Shown here piece after piece: positions 42,209-51,030 of a stretch of 52,158 nt of DNA. Numbering within the stretch: position 1 is the stretch's first letter; every line of letters begins with the position of its first letter. The stretch comes from Dehalococcoidia bacterium (GTDB taxonomy: Bacteria > Chloroflexota > Dehalococcoidia > Lucifugimonadales > Lucifugimonadaceae). Both the position numbers and the translations under genes were made by a program. The notes under the pieces are model-generated. The model saw only the letters and a list, made by a program, of their open reading frames with translations, was not told where the DNA came from and did not search any database. The stretch covers positions 1 to 52,158 of the forward strand of contig JAAZYI010000028.1 of NCBI GenBank assembly GCA_014239735.1, written 5' to 3'.

Positions 42209-45062
42209 ATAACTGAAGGAATGTTGTTCCAACTGTAACTACTATACCAATCATTGCAAGTGTTCCAGGATCTGAAAGATTATCAGTTATCCCTCCCTGC
42301 CTTATAGTTCCAGGCATTGGATTTCCAAAAAATCCTCTTTCTCCATCTTGGTAAAGTTCGTTAGTCTCTACTACTGTCGAGAAGTTTTCATACTGCCTTT
42401 GATCAAATTCAATATCTCTTTGCGAATTGTCGTATTCTGACTGAATTTCATATTGCCGTTCAAAATACCATTTATCAAAATTACTCAATTCTTGTTGATA
42501 TCTTTCATCAGACCATCCTTCATCTGCCTTTCTTCTCTCAATTTCATCTAGCCTATAATTACTTTCATTTTCTAAGTCTGACATTGAACTATCGTAAAAA
42601 TTATTAACATCATTCTGTCTACTATTTAAATCATTTTGCATTTGAATCATTTCGGTTTCTAGCTGAGCCTGATCCATAGATAATCTTTGTTTTTCTATTT
42701 CTGCTCGATACGTAACTTCATCAATTTGCCTTTGATAATCCATAAATTGGTTCTCATAATCAAGCTGAATCTGCTGCTTTTTCAAGTCCCATTGCATTTC
42801 TCTTCTCTCAAGCTCCATGTTCATTTGCTGATTTCCATATTCAATATTCATTTGTACATCTTGAAGACTAGACTCCGCTCGGAGATTATAATCTTCTAAT
42901 TCAAAATTCTGTCTCTCCAGCATTTGAGCTTTCTGCATTTCCCTGTCTTCTAAATAACTTTCTATTTCTTGTTCTCTCCTAGTCTTTTCAATTGTATTGT
43001 CTCGAATTAAGACTTCTTTATTGTTCGCAAACCTACTTTCTCTATCAGCATCTTCAAATGTCTTCCAGTCTTCAAGATCCCAAATGGATCTTTGGTTTTC
43101 GCTAAATGCATCTTCTAATTCTCTTTGTCTGTCTGTCTCAACATCTTGCTTGTCTCTTGTTTTTCTTTTGTTATGGTAGTCAACTGACTCTTGGTCTCCA
43201 TCTTGGATATTCTGCTGAATTATGTCATTCCAGTAGCCATCAAGATAGACTAGATAGTCATCCAATCTATTATTAATCTCTCTAGATCTATTTTGATAAT
43301 CATAATCAATAGATTGCAATTGCTCAGTGTAGTAGATTCTATCTTCTTCTTCTTCAAATTTTTTATTTGATTCTAACTGTTGCAGACTTCTTTCAAATTC
43401 GAAGGTTTCCCACTTTGATAGATCATCTTTTTTCCACTGATAATCGTAAGCTGTAGTTTCATCAAAATCAGCCAAGTCGTATGAGTGACGATTTGCCATA
43501 TCTTTCATTTTAAATTCCCACTCATACTTAACATCTTCAATTACGCTATTATTCATAGTCATATTTTGATTGTGCTGTTGCATATAATTGTCAATTTCAA
43601 GATCTAGCATTTTTAGGTCAGATTCTCTTATGTATTCTAGTTCAGCTATATAACTGTTTATTCTGTCTATCTCTAATTGAACTTGCTTGTCGTACTGATC
43701 TTCTAAAGATTCTTCTTGTTTGAAAATATCATTAACTCCGCCACCCACATCAACCTTCAAGCCAATAGCCCCAACTCCAATCTCTAGGGCTCCCTCACCC
43801 CCATCTAAACCTTTTTCATACCAAGACCAGCTTATAGGCGAGCCTTCCATGGAATCTACGCCAAATCCATTAGTGCCCATGAGGCTTATGTTATCTATAC
43901 GAACTCTATTATCATCTGCAAAATGGCCACTCTCATATTGCCCTGGATAATAAATTTTTGTCATTATTTGTCCATTATCGGTTACATAAGCTAATCCTCT
44001 TCCATCTGGACTTGCTTCCGGGAATAAAGCTATACAGCAACCTGACCCTGCTTGATGACTAGAGTACGTAGCAAAATTTAAATTATCAGTTACATGCTCA
44101 GGGGTTTTATCATCCATGTTGTGCGCACAAACAACTACTATTTTTAATGATCCATCATCTACGTCGTGTTCACCATCTCCTGAAACATGACCATCAGTAT
44201 GATAAGCAAACAATTCTGATCTCGGATCACAATTAGATTGCCCATTACCAACATCCCAGTTTGGTAAACTCCAATTTTGAACTATATCTTCTCCCAAATA
44301 ATCATTTTTTCTGAAGGTACTTCTAATGGCTATTACGCCACCTATTCCATCAGTATCATGTCCACTATGCTGAGATATTATTTGCCTATTATTCGAATCA
44401 AAATTATCAGTCCAAACAAAAATAGCTCCTTCAGAGGAATTGGCTCCAATAAAATTACCATCTGGCGCCCAATCTGGATCCCAAGCTTCTCCACCATATG
44501 CTTGCCTAAATTCAGCAATACTACCTGCGGCTGCAGCATCTATCTGGTCAAAAACATTAATATAATAAATTTTTCTCTCTCCACCAACATTCGCATCAAA
44601 TGCTAATTTTGATCCTGTTGGGTCCCAGGTTGGATTTCTTGCATGAAAATTAGCATTTTTATCTCTCCCTATAGTCATTGGATACCATTCACCTGGATCT
44701 TCCAAATTTATAATTGCAATCCAATATTGAAAGTCTGGGTTATATCCGTAGAAATCACAATCTGTTGCAAAAGCTAGCCATTTCCCATTAGCTGATAAGG
44801 AAGGGTCTCTTTGATTGCATTCATCCTGTTCAAGGATCCCGTCAAGTCTGACGAGCATTTTTCTTCCATTTTCCCAGTCGGTGTCTGCATCCCAGACCAT
44901 AATATCGCTATCAGATGACGCAGATTGTTCAAAAGCTATATAAGCTAATCTTCCAAATTGTGACCAAACTCCACTCGCTTCTAAATTAGAATCACTCAAA
45001 CTAAACGCACTAATCGTGATCAGTGCAACTATAAATATTTTTAAAAATTTTCTTACAAACAT
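42195..45062 (-). CDS. Large TolB-like propeller, long coiled coil and C-terminal membrane anchor protein
   Basis: A 955-residue protein. A signal peptide (residues 1 to ~29, ending near LEAS) is followed by a TolB/WD40-like propeller to ~420, with blades such as RDPSLSANGKWLAFATD, RNPTWDPTGSKLAFDAN, DPDWAPDGNFIGANS and FPEASPDGRGLAYVTD. A short Gly-rich stretch leads into about 450 residues of charged coiled coil rich in D, E, Q, R, N and Y. The chain ends with a single span (LAMIGIVVTVGTTFLQLF, ~935-951) and a short basic tail. This layout suggests a rod standing on the membrane with a propeller head. No known family name applies. Function unknown. Confidence 0.8.
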   Translation of the reverse strand: MFVRKFLKIFIVALITISAFSLSDSNLEASGVWSQFGRLAYIAFEQSASSDSDIMVWDADTDWENGRKMLVRLDGILEQDECNQRDPSLSANGKWLAFATDCDFYGYNPDFQYWIAIINLEDPGEWYPMTIGRDKNANFHARNPTWDPTGSKLAFDANVGGERKIYYINVFDQIDAAAAGSIAEFRQAYGGEAWDPDWAPDGNFIGANSSEGAIFVWTDNFDSNNRQIISQHSGHDTDGIGGVIAIRSTFRKNDYLGEDIVQNWSLPNWDVGNGQSNCDPRSELFAYHTDGHVSGDGEHDVDDGSLKIVVVCAHNMDDKTPEHVTDNLNFATYSSHQAGSGCCIALFPEASPDGRGLAYVTDNGQIMTKIYYPGQYESGHFADDNRVRIDNISLMGTNGFGVDSMEGSPISWSWYEKGLDGGEGALEIGVGAIGLKVDVGGGVNDIFKQEESLEDQYDKQVQLEIDRINSYIAELEYIRESDLKMLDLEIDNYMQQHNQNMTMNNSVIEDVKYEWEFKMKDMANRHSYDLADFDETTAYDYQWKKDDLSKWETFEFERSLQQLESNKKFEEEEDRIYYTEQLQSIDYDYQNRSREINNRLDDYLVYLDGYWNDIIQQNIQDGDQESVDYHNKRKTRDKQDVETDRQRELEDAFSENQRSIWDLEDWKTFEDADRESRFANNKEVLIRDNTIEKTRREQEIESYLEDREMQKAQMLERQNFELEDYNLRAESSLQDVQMNIEYGNQQMNMELERREMQWDLKKQQIQLDYENQFMDYQRQIDEVTYRAEIEKQRLSMDQAQLETEMIQMQNDLNSRQNDVNNFYDSSMSDLENESNYRLDEIERRKADEGWSDERYQQELSNFDKWYFERQYEIQSEYDNSQRDIEFDQRQYENFSTVVETNELYQDGERGFFGNPMPGTIRQGGITDNLSDPGTLAMIGIVVTVGTTFLQLFRGK

Positions 45063-45172
45063 ACGTTTTGCTATTTTATATAATTTTTATTGGGAAGACA
45101 CATATTTTCTAATTTCTCATTTTATCTGATAAATTTATATAATATTATTCTAAATAAGAGGAGCTAATTAAA

Positions 45173-45697
45173 ATGAAAAAGAAACTAATTCTTGGGTTAA
45201 TATTATCTACTTTGTTTGTATTTGGTTGCGGAGCTAGCGATGATGCTTCGTCTCAATCTGATGATGGTCCTAAATATTTTGAAATAATTAATGCAGATAA
45301 GACCTATACAATGGATGACATAAAAACTGCAGGTTTAAAAGGCACAAAGACTTTCAAGACAGATGCTGTCGATAAAAAAACAGGAGAAGCTATAACTCCA
45401 GGTGCAACTAATATTGTGCTAGGGTTTTTCAAAGGCCCTTCTGGACCTAAAGATATAGAAGTTAGATTTTATAGCTCGCACCAAGATGCTGTCGATCTAG
45501 GTCAAGCTCCTGCTGAGTCAATAACAGAAAAGCCTTCAAATCTGGTGGGTAACTCATCAGTAACTACCCTAGCTGATGCTGGAGTAGGAATGAAAGGCAG
45601 CACCAAGTATGGTGGCTACGCAATTAACGGAAATATAGTTATTCTTTGCGAAAGAGAACTACAGGCTTGCCTTGATTTCATTGAAAAACTACCTTAG
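45173..45697 (+). CDS. Small Cys-containing lipoprotein, paralogous family
   Basis: A 174-residue protein with lipobox VFGC (C19). The family core is clear: TYTMDDIKTAGLKGTKTF, IVLGFFKG, IEVRFYSSHQDAVDLGQAPAESIT, KYGGYAINGNIVILCE and a late Cys (QACLDF). The middle Cys pair seen in the proteins at 21756 and 24850 is missing. AGAGGAGC precedes the ATG, and TATAAT at 45138-45143 is a candidate -10. It is divergent from the 955-residue propeller/coiled-coil gene, so a paralogue of this family again neighbours a surface propeller protein. Confidence 0.83.
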   Translation: MKKKLILGLILSTLFVFGCGASDDASSQSDDGPKYFEIINADKTYTMDDIKTAGLKGTKTFKTDAVDKKTGEAITPGATNIVLGFFKGPSGPKDIEVRFYSSHQDAVDLGQAPAESITEKPSNLVGNSSVTTLADAGVGMKGSTKYGGYAINGNIVILCERELQACLDFIEKLP

Positions 45698-45699
45698 AT

Positions 45700-46017
45700 T
45701 TATTCAACAAATTTTTTAAATAAGTTTAAATTAATTTCATTATTTTTTGATATTTCAGAAAATTCTTTTTGTGTTTTTTCAGTAATGCGCCATGAGTTTA
45801 ATGTAGTTAAATGGTGCTTTGAAGATCTAACTAAAAAACCAGCTTTTTCTAGACTATTAATAGATTTTTCGAAATTTAGTTTGCTTATATTCTTTTCTTT
45901 AATATTTTTTATTTCTTCATTTATAAATGATTCAGAAAATTCTGTTAATGAAGAGTTATGGTGACTATATGATGAATTCTTATATATATAATGCATAATT
46001 AAAATTTCTAATTTCAT
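45700..46017 (-). CDS. Small winged-helix-like protein
   Basis: About 105 residues from ATG 46017 (an in-frame TTG at 46038 would add seven). KLEILIMHYIYKNSS is a helix like the first helix of winged-helix regulators. FEKSINSLEKAGFLVRS is like a recognition-helix region, and WRITEKTQKEF resembles the wing followed by the last helix of MarR/PadR-type domains. This is pattern-based and moderate at best. No ribosome site is seen. It lies downstream of, and on the opposite strand to, the lipoprotein at 45173. Confidence 0.5.
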   Translation of the reverse strand: MKLEILIMHYIYKNSSYSHHNSSLTEFSESFINEEIKNIKEKNISKLNFEKSINSLEKAGFLVRSSKHHLTTLNSWRITEKTQKEFSEISKNNEINLNLFKKFVE

Positions 46018-46046
46018 ATTAATTAAAACTTGCTTCAAGATTATGG

Positions 46047-47045
46047 TTAGATTTCAATTATTTTTCCAGTTACAGATGACTCATATAAAGCCTCAATAAC
46101 TCTAGTATTCTTCATGCCATCCTCAGGCGGGAAATCTGGCTTTTTGCCAGATAGAACGCATTCTGAAAATTCATTAAACTGAACAGTAAATCTATACGGT
46201 GAAGGAGTTGATATTACATTATCATTTTGACCTTCACGATCATTTCCATATTTGATTATTATTGGTCCAGAATCATCAAACATTCGAGGTATTTCAATTC
46301 TTCCGTCCGACCCATCTATTGAAATTTGACACCTAAAAGGTTGGTTCATCCCTGATGTTATATTTGCTATGGCACCATTCTTAAATTCCAACGTTCCTAC
46401 AAAACTAGTGTCAATACCCCAATTCCCATTATCATGAGCAATCCCAAAGACTCTAACTGGTTCTTCTGACATTACAAATCTAGCTGCATAAACTGCATAA
46501 CATCCCGCATCCCATAATGATCCTCCAGCCAAATCTTTTGAAAATCTTATATTGTCCTTAGGGTCTGAATTAAAACAAAGAGAAGCATCTAAAGTTGATA
46601 TGTTTCCAATCTTATTAGAGCCAATTAATTCTTTAGCTTTCCTAAGATGAGAGTTCCATCTATGAGTAAATGCCTCAACTAAAACAACATTATTCGCCTT
46701 AGCGGCATCTATCATTTTTTTACATTCTTTAACACTAATAGCTAATGGCTTCTCACATAGAATGTGCTTTCCTGCTTCGGCAGCTTTTATAGTCCATTCA
46801 CAGTGCATATTATTAGGAAGTGAATTAATTATTGCATCAACTTCTGAATCAATAATCTGGTCTTCATAAGATCCATACCATTTAGGAATATTATACTTTT
46901 CAGCAACAGATTTCGCTTTTTCAGAATTTCTTGAAGATATTGATATTATTTCAGAATTTTCTGATTGATAAGAAGCAGGAAGGTGTGCGTTTAGGCCTAT
47001 TTGTGCTGTCGAGAGGAGTCCATACTTTACAATTAATTTTTCCAT
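46047..47045 (-). CDS. Gfo/Idh/MocA-family oxidoreductase
   Basis: A 332-residue NAD(P)-dependent dehydrogenase. The N-terminal fold has GLLSTAQIGLNAHLPAS (STAxIG variant of the dinucleotide motif) and HILCEKPLAIS with E98-K99-P100. GGSLWDAGCYAVYAAR contains the conserved active-site region. This GxxSTAxIG branch includes D-xylose and trans-dihydrodiol dehydrogenase-like members. It probably oxidises a sugar or cyclitol. No operon partner lies close on the same strand. Confidence 0.9.
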   Translation of the reverse strand: MEKLIVKYGLLSTAQIGLNAHLPASYQSENSEIISISSRNSEKAKSVAEKYNIPKWYGSYEDQIIDSEVDAIINSLPNNMHCEWTIKAAEAGKHILCEKPLAISVKECKKMIDAAKANNVVLVEAFTHRWNSHLRKAKELIGSNKIGNISTLDASLCFNSDPKDNIRFSKDLAGGSLWDAGCYAVYAARFVMSEEPVRVFGIAHDNGNWGIDTSFVGTLEFKNGAIANITSGMNQPFRCQISIDGSDGRIEIPRMFDDSGPIIIKYGNDREGQNDNVISTPSPYRFTVQFNEFSECVLSGKKPDFPPEDGMKNTRVIEALYESSVTGKIIEI

Positions 47046-47113
47046 GCTATTAGTTTAGAAGAGACATTAAATATTGACAATAAATTAAAAAAGTGAAAAA
47101 AATTAACTCAATT

Positions 47114-47206
47114 ATGAGTAATAAAGAACATCCAAAAGATTGCGAATGCGACAAATGTGAAACTACTTTTGAGCCACCAGAAACCGAGTCGCCGCCTCAT
47201 TACTAA
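47114..47206 (+). CDS. Possible 30-residue Cys-rich miniprotein
   Basis: ATG at 47114 opens a 30-codon frame with the sequence MSNKEHPKDCECDKCETT and then a Pro/Glu-rich tail (FEPPETESPPHY). The CxCxxC cluster suggests metal binding. A TTGACA lies at 47074-47079 but no good -10 or ribosome site follows. It is in the only gap between two minus-strand genes (47045 and 47219) and faces opposite to both. Chance ORF remains possible. Confidence 0.35.
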   Translation: MSNKEHPKDCECDKCETTFEPPETESPPHY

Positions 47207-47218
47207 AATTGAATAGTA

Positions 47219-48484
47219 TTAAAAAACATATTTAGATCCAATATCGTTTACTATAAATTCTGCATCCTCTCCTACACCTATGAACTGAGCTGATTTGGAA
47301 GTGTGCATCCATTGCAATCCCATAAAATAGAATCCCTTATATTTAGTGGTGCCTCTTTTTTGAATTGGATGACCATTCTTGTCAGTTAATTTTAACTTAA
47401 CCCAATCAAAATTATATCTGAATCCAGTGGCCCATATTATACTTTTAACAGATGACGGGAAAGACATTTCTGATGGAGAAGTTATGTTGCTCCTATTTAT
47501 TCTTTTATCTTTTGTTGCGTTATCAGGAGGTGTTGCCATATTTTTTTGTTGAATAAAATCATCAACCTTTTTGGACCAATTTATAGCAAAATCATCTGAA
47601 AATTTAAGATTGCTGTATAAATCATTATTAAATATTATTTTATTTTTAGAACAACTATAAACAGAGCCACGAAGATTTAGACCTTTTTCTGCAAGATCCA
47701 TCAAATTAATATCATGACCACCCCTTCCACCTGAAGTATGAGGGCTACATTTCCACCTGTCATTAAAAGGGACTTCATCAACCGTTTTATCAAATAAACC
47801 CATCGTATAATTCCACCAAGAAGAGTCTTTCCCCTTGTACCTTCTCAATCTTCTACCGCATTTACTTACAGCTAACCAAACTTCTTTCCCTGATTCAAGC
47901 AAATCTTCAGCTATTTGAGCGCCTGACTGACCTGAACCAACAACCAAAGCTCCACCCTCTGGCAAATCTTTATGGTTTTTATATCCTGAAGAATGAATTT
48001 GAAAAACCTGATTATTAATATTTAAGTTCATTTCAGGAATATACAAATCTCCGAATGCACCCGAAGCAACTATAACTATATCTGACTTGATAGTTCGTTT
48101 AGATGTAACTGTTTTATAAATATTATTTTCTTTAGTTATTGAGGCAACATTTTCATTAGTATAAATTTTTGAACCAATGAAACTGCTAAAAGATTTAAGA
48201 TAATCTACCGTTTGTAACTTATCCAAAAATCCATCAGGATTCTTTGAAGGGAAAAATTTAGTACCAAACCCGAATTCTGGAATCTTTATAGCCCAATTAG
48301 GATTCACAAGAGAAAAATTATCCCATCTCTCATTAATCCATGTATTTGCTACTTCTCCTCTTTCCAAGATAATGTGATCAACATTTTTTCTGGTTAAATA
48401 ATAACTGATGCAGAGCCCAGCGATGCCTGCCCCAACAATTACAACTGGCGAATTTACCTTTTGTTTTTTGCCTAAATTATTCAA
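47219..48484 (-). CDS. Flavin-dependent monooxygenase-like oxidoreductase (CzcO/FMO type)
   Basis: A 421-residue two-dinucleotide-domain flavoprotein. The FAD motif is VVIVGAGIAG (GxGxxG at 18-23), with ILERGEVANTW after it. The NAD(P) motif is VVGSGQSGAQ (183-188). ERWDNFSLVNPNW and VFQIHSSGYK correspond to the flavin-containing monooxygenase regions. IIWATGFRYNF is the ATG motif. Substrate unknown; the FMO/CzcO family includes N- and S-oxygenases and Baeyer-Villiger enzymes, and such genes are numerous in SAR202-type genomes. Start TTG at 48484 with AAGGA eight bases upstream. Confidence 0.85.
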   Translation of the reverse strand: MNNLGKKQKVNSPVVIVGAGIAGLCISYYLTRKNVDHIILERGEVANTWINERWDNFSLVNPNWAIKIPEFGFGTKFFPSKNPDGFLDKLQTVDYLKSFSSFIGSKIYTNENVASITKENNIYKTVTSKRTIKSDIVIVASGAFGDLYIPEMNLNINNQVFQIHSSGYKNHKDLPEGGALVVGSGQSGAQIAEDLLESGKEVWLAVSKCGRRLRRYKGKDSSWWNYTMGLFDKTVDEVPFNDRWKCSPHTSGGRGGHDINLMDLAEKGLNLRGSVYSCSKNKIIFNNDLYSNLKFSDDFAINWSKKVDDFIQQKNMATPPDNATKDKRINRSNITSPSEMSFPSSVKSIIWATGFRYNFDWVKLKLTDKNGHPIQKRGTTKYKGFYFMGLQWMHTSKSAQFIGVGEDAEFIVNDIGSKYVF

Positions 48485-48639
48485 GATTTATTCCTTTTTT
48501 ATTTTCCTATGACCAATTGAAGTATTGAAGCTCCTAAAACTAATTAAAAGTTTACCTTTTTTCGTACATTATTGTTTTTTTATTCTCCAAAAATACTGGA
48601 GTTTTTGCAGTTTGTTTTAAATAGTTTTATCTTTGGTTC

Positions 48640-49389
48640 ATGGATAATAACAAAATAGCTGTAATTACAGGTGCTGCTCGCGGTAACGGAAGAGCGACCG
48701 CTTTTAGTCTTGGCAAATCAGGTTATTCTTTATATCTTACTGATCTTAATTCAGAAGAATTAGAGGAAACGATCACTGACATGAAAAATGAAGGTATTAA
48801 TGCTTCAGGAGGAGTATATGATGCAAGCGTTATTTCTGATGCTAAAGTTTTAGTAGAAGATGTGATTAAAAATTGCGGAAGAATAGATATATTAGTAAAT
48901 AATGCAGGGGCATCTAAGCCAGTTAAATTCCCAAATGTAGATGAAGAAACTTGGGACTGGGTGCTAGATCTCAATCTAAAAGGCCCCTACTTCATTATGC
49001 AAGAAGCTGCAAAACATATGATGAAACAAAAGTCTGGGGTTATAATCAATATTGCTTCGATTTCAGCTTCAGGAGGAATGACATCTTCACCATCATATGC
49101 TATTGCGAAAGCTGGAGTAGTTACCATGACAGTTACTGCTGCTGCATATCTTGCTGAATATGGCATAAGGGTTAATGCTGTGTCTCCTGGAATAGTAAAC
49201 ACACAATTCCATGATGAAGTAAAAATATCTAATCCTGATGTCCTTGATCAACAAGTAAAATCTATACCGCTTGGAAGACTCGCAGAACCTGAAGACATTG
49301 CATCAACAATAAGTTTTATTGTCTCAGAAGAAGCAAATTATATTACAGGTGAGGTAATTACAGTAGGTGGTGGTAAAAACCGTTTATAG
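48640..49389 (+). CDS. Short-chain dehydrogenase/reductase (SDR)
   Basis: A 249-residue classical SDR with TGAARGNGRA (glycine-rich motif with Asn where Ile is usual), NNAG, NIASISASGG with the catalytic Ser, and YAIAK for YxxxK. D in LYLTDLN suggests NAD. GEVITVGGGKN closes the chain. The ribosome site is weak. A hairpin at the stop codon (49386-49416) is a possible terminator. It is divergent from the flavin monooxygenase gene across 155 bp that holds no other ORF. Confidence 0.88.
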   Translation: MDNNKIAVITGAARGNGRATAFSLGKSGYSLYLTDLNSEELEETITDMKNEGINASGGVYDASVISDAKVLVEDVIKNCGRIDILVNNAGASKPVKFPNVDEETWDWVLDLNLKGPYFIMQEAAKHMMKQKSGVIINIASISASGGMTSSPSYAIAKAGVVTMTVTAAAYLAEYGIRVNAVSPGIVNTQFHDEVKISNPDVLDQQVKSIPLGRLAEPEDIASTISFIVSEEANYITGEVITVGGGKNRL

Positions 49390-49416
49390 GTCATGACTTA
49401 TTGAAAGTTCACCTAT
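49386..49416 (+). terminator. Possible terminator overlapping the SDR stop codon
   Basis: ATAGGT (49386-49391) pairs with ACCTAT (49411-49416), with a second short ACTT/AAGT stem inside. A T-rich run follows. The stem is broken by a small internal loop, so it is weaker than those at 20890 and 32857. Confidence 0.4.
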
Positions 49417-49502
49417 TTATTTTTTATTATTATTTATCCATGTCTTTCTTCAAGTAACCACCGTATCACCTACGTCTTGTTAATGGATTTTTTGGGTCGA
49501 CT

Positions 49503-50753
49503 CTATATTCTCCAATAATTATTTATACTTGATTCGTATACTGAAGTTTCTTCATCTTCAATTTCTTTTATAGTTACTGGCCTCCCTAAAATTGAAGACT
49601 CTAGCGCCGCATTGCACACAGCCAAGTCTTTACGTCCAACATAAGCATCAACTTCAGGTTTTGATCCATTATTTATACATTGACCTAATTCGTAATATTC
49701 AAGTGCAACTAAAAATTTATCTGCATCTTCAAAAGGGCATGAATAAGAAGATAATCTATCTGATTTGAATAGCCTGGATGTTAATTCGTCAAGATGAAAA
49801 TCAGGAACTAGATCTAGAATATCTTTATCAGAAATTTTCCCGATACCATCAATGGTTAATTTTAATGGATCTCCACGCCTTTGTTTGGCCGGCTGAATAG
49901 ACCCTTTACTTCCATAAATCATGCCGTATTCAATTTCTTCACCATGTGCTGCCCAAAAGGATGTCCATTGACCAACAGCTCCATTCTTGTATTTGAGGGT
50001 AGAAATTACCATGTCTTCAGCAGAAGCTTCAATTTCGTCTGGCACTTCTTTTACCCATTGTTCATAAAAATTTGAAACTCCTATTTTCTCACCCTTATAA
50101 CGCTTTGGTTCCCATATTTTTGAAACAGCAAATACTTCTTCTATATCTCCTAAGTAGTACATCATTTGATCAACAGCATGGACTCCAGCATCAACAAAAA
50201 TTCCACCTATATTTTTATAGTGCCTCCATGGCCATATAATTATTTCGTTGCCACCTCTAGCAGAGCCAAGGATGAAGCTATAGGGACTTCCAATAACTCC
50301 TGAATCAATTAATGCTTTATTTAATCTGCACATAGGGTCTCGTCTCTCTTGCTCTCCCACACTTAAAACTTTACCGCTTTTCTTCCAAGCTTTTATTACT
50401 TTATTGCAACCTTTAATTGTTAGAGAAAGTGGCTTTTCACACAAAACATGATAATCAAGATTGAAAGCCATTTCTGCAACAGCATGATGTGAGCCTGAGT
50501 CAGTTGTTATATCAACAGCTTGTATGTCTGGACGCTTTTTCTTCATTATTTCCAAAGAAGTAAAAACTTCGAGACTACTTCCAAGCATGTCTTCTGCTTT
50601 AACAGATAAGTGAGTTGCATTTTCTTCACGAGTATCGCAAATTGCAACTAATTCTACATTTGACATGCCACTTTCATACAAAGCTTCAAGGGCACGTAAG
50701 TGTCTTCCGCCCATACCACCAGCCCCTATAATAGCTATTGGAATTTTTGACAT
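49503..50753 (-). CDS. Gfo/Idh/MocA-family oxidoreductase
   Basis: A 416-residue NAD(P)-dependent dehydrogenase. IGAGGMGGRHLRALEAL holds the GxGxxG motif at 10-15, followed by VLCEKPLSLTIKGC (EKP) and GGIFVDAGVHAVDQMMYYLG (conserved D/H active-site region). The C-terminal end (NNYWRI) is odd: one frame over, the sequence immediately continues as GEYRVDPKNPLTRRR and stops at 49466, as if the true end were frameshifted. It lies downstream of the enolase-superfamily gene at 51031 on the same strand, consistent with sugar-acid metabolism. Confidence 0.88.
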   Translation of the reverse strand: MSKIPIAIIGAGGMGGRHLRALEALYESGMSNVELVAICDTREENATHLSVKAEDMLGSSLEVFTSLEIMKKKRPDIQAVDITTDSGSHHAVAEMAFNLDYHVLCEKPLSLTIKGCNKVIKAWKKSGKVLSVGEQERRDPMCRLNKALIDSGVIGSPYSFILGSARGGNEIIIWPWRHYKNIGGIFVDAGVHAVDQMMYYLGDIEEVFAVSKIWEPKRYKGEKIGVSNFYEQWVKEVPDEIEASAEDMVISTLKYKNGAVGQWTSFWAAHGEEIEYGMIYGSKGSIQPAKQRRGDPLKLTIDGIGKISDKDILDLVPDFHLDELTSRLFKSDRLSSYSCPFEDADKFLVALEYYELGQCINNGSKPEVDAYVGRKDLAVCNAALESSILGRPVTIKEIEDEETSVYESSINNYWRI

Positions 50754-50844
50754 AAATAACTCTCTTTTAAGCTAACCTTAATTAAGTATTTATAAAATGA
50801 CAAACACCATAAGAAGGGTCTGATTTGTAAAGTGCACAGTAAAG

Positions 50845-50967
50845 TTACTTTTTAACAAACGAGATACTCGGCCATACATCAATCTGGGGTGCATACCCAC
50901 TTCCATTTCCTGAAGGGCCAAGAAGATCGCCTGCCACTACATAAAGGTCAACTCCATCTGTAACCAT
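50845..50967 (-). CDS. Small 40-residue ORF or gene remnant
   Basis: In the 277-bp gap between two minus-strand genes an ATG at 50967 opens a 40-codon frame: MVTDGVDLYVVAGDLLGPSG, then NGSGYAPQIDVWPS and SFVKK. AAGGA lies five bases upstream. Base composition is visibly more GC-rich than the flanking spacer, as in coding sequence. The frame can be read upstream another 20 codons without an ATG. No recognised family; it could be a short gene or the 3' end of a lost one. Confidence 0.4.
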   Translation of the reverse strand: MVTDGVDLYVVAGDLLGPSGNGSGYAPQIDVWPSISFVKK

Positions 50968-51030
50968 TTTTTCCTTACTATAAAATGATAGTTGATCATT
51001 ATTCTGGTTAATAAGTGAGAAAATATCATA

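Noticed and set aside
44277-44606. 109-codon plus-strand ORF inside the 955-residue gene
   Set aside because: It is antisense to clear propeller blades, and has no ribosome site or recognisable motif.
47074-47079. Perfect TTGACA upstream of the 30-codon ORF
   Set aside because: No acceptable -10 lies 16-18 bp downstream, so it is not called as a promoter.
48585-48606. CTCCA/TGGAG hairpin followed by TTTTT
   Set aside because: The stem is only five pairs, and no plus-strand gene lies upstream that would need a terminator.
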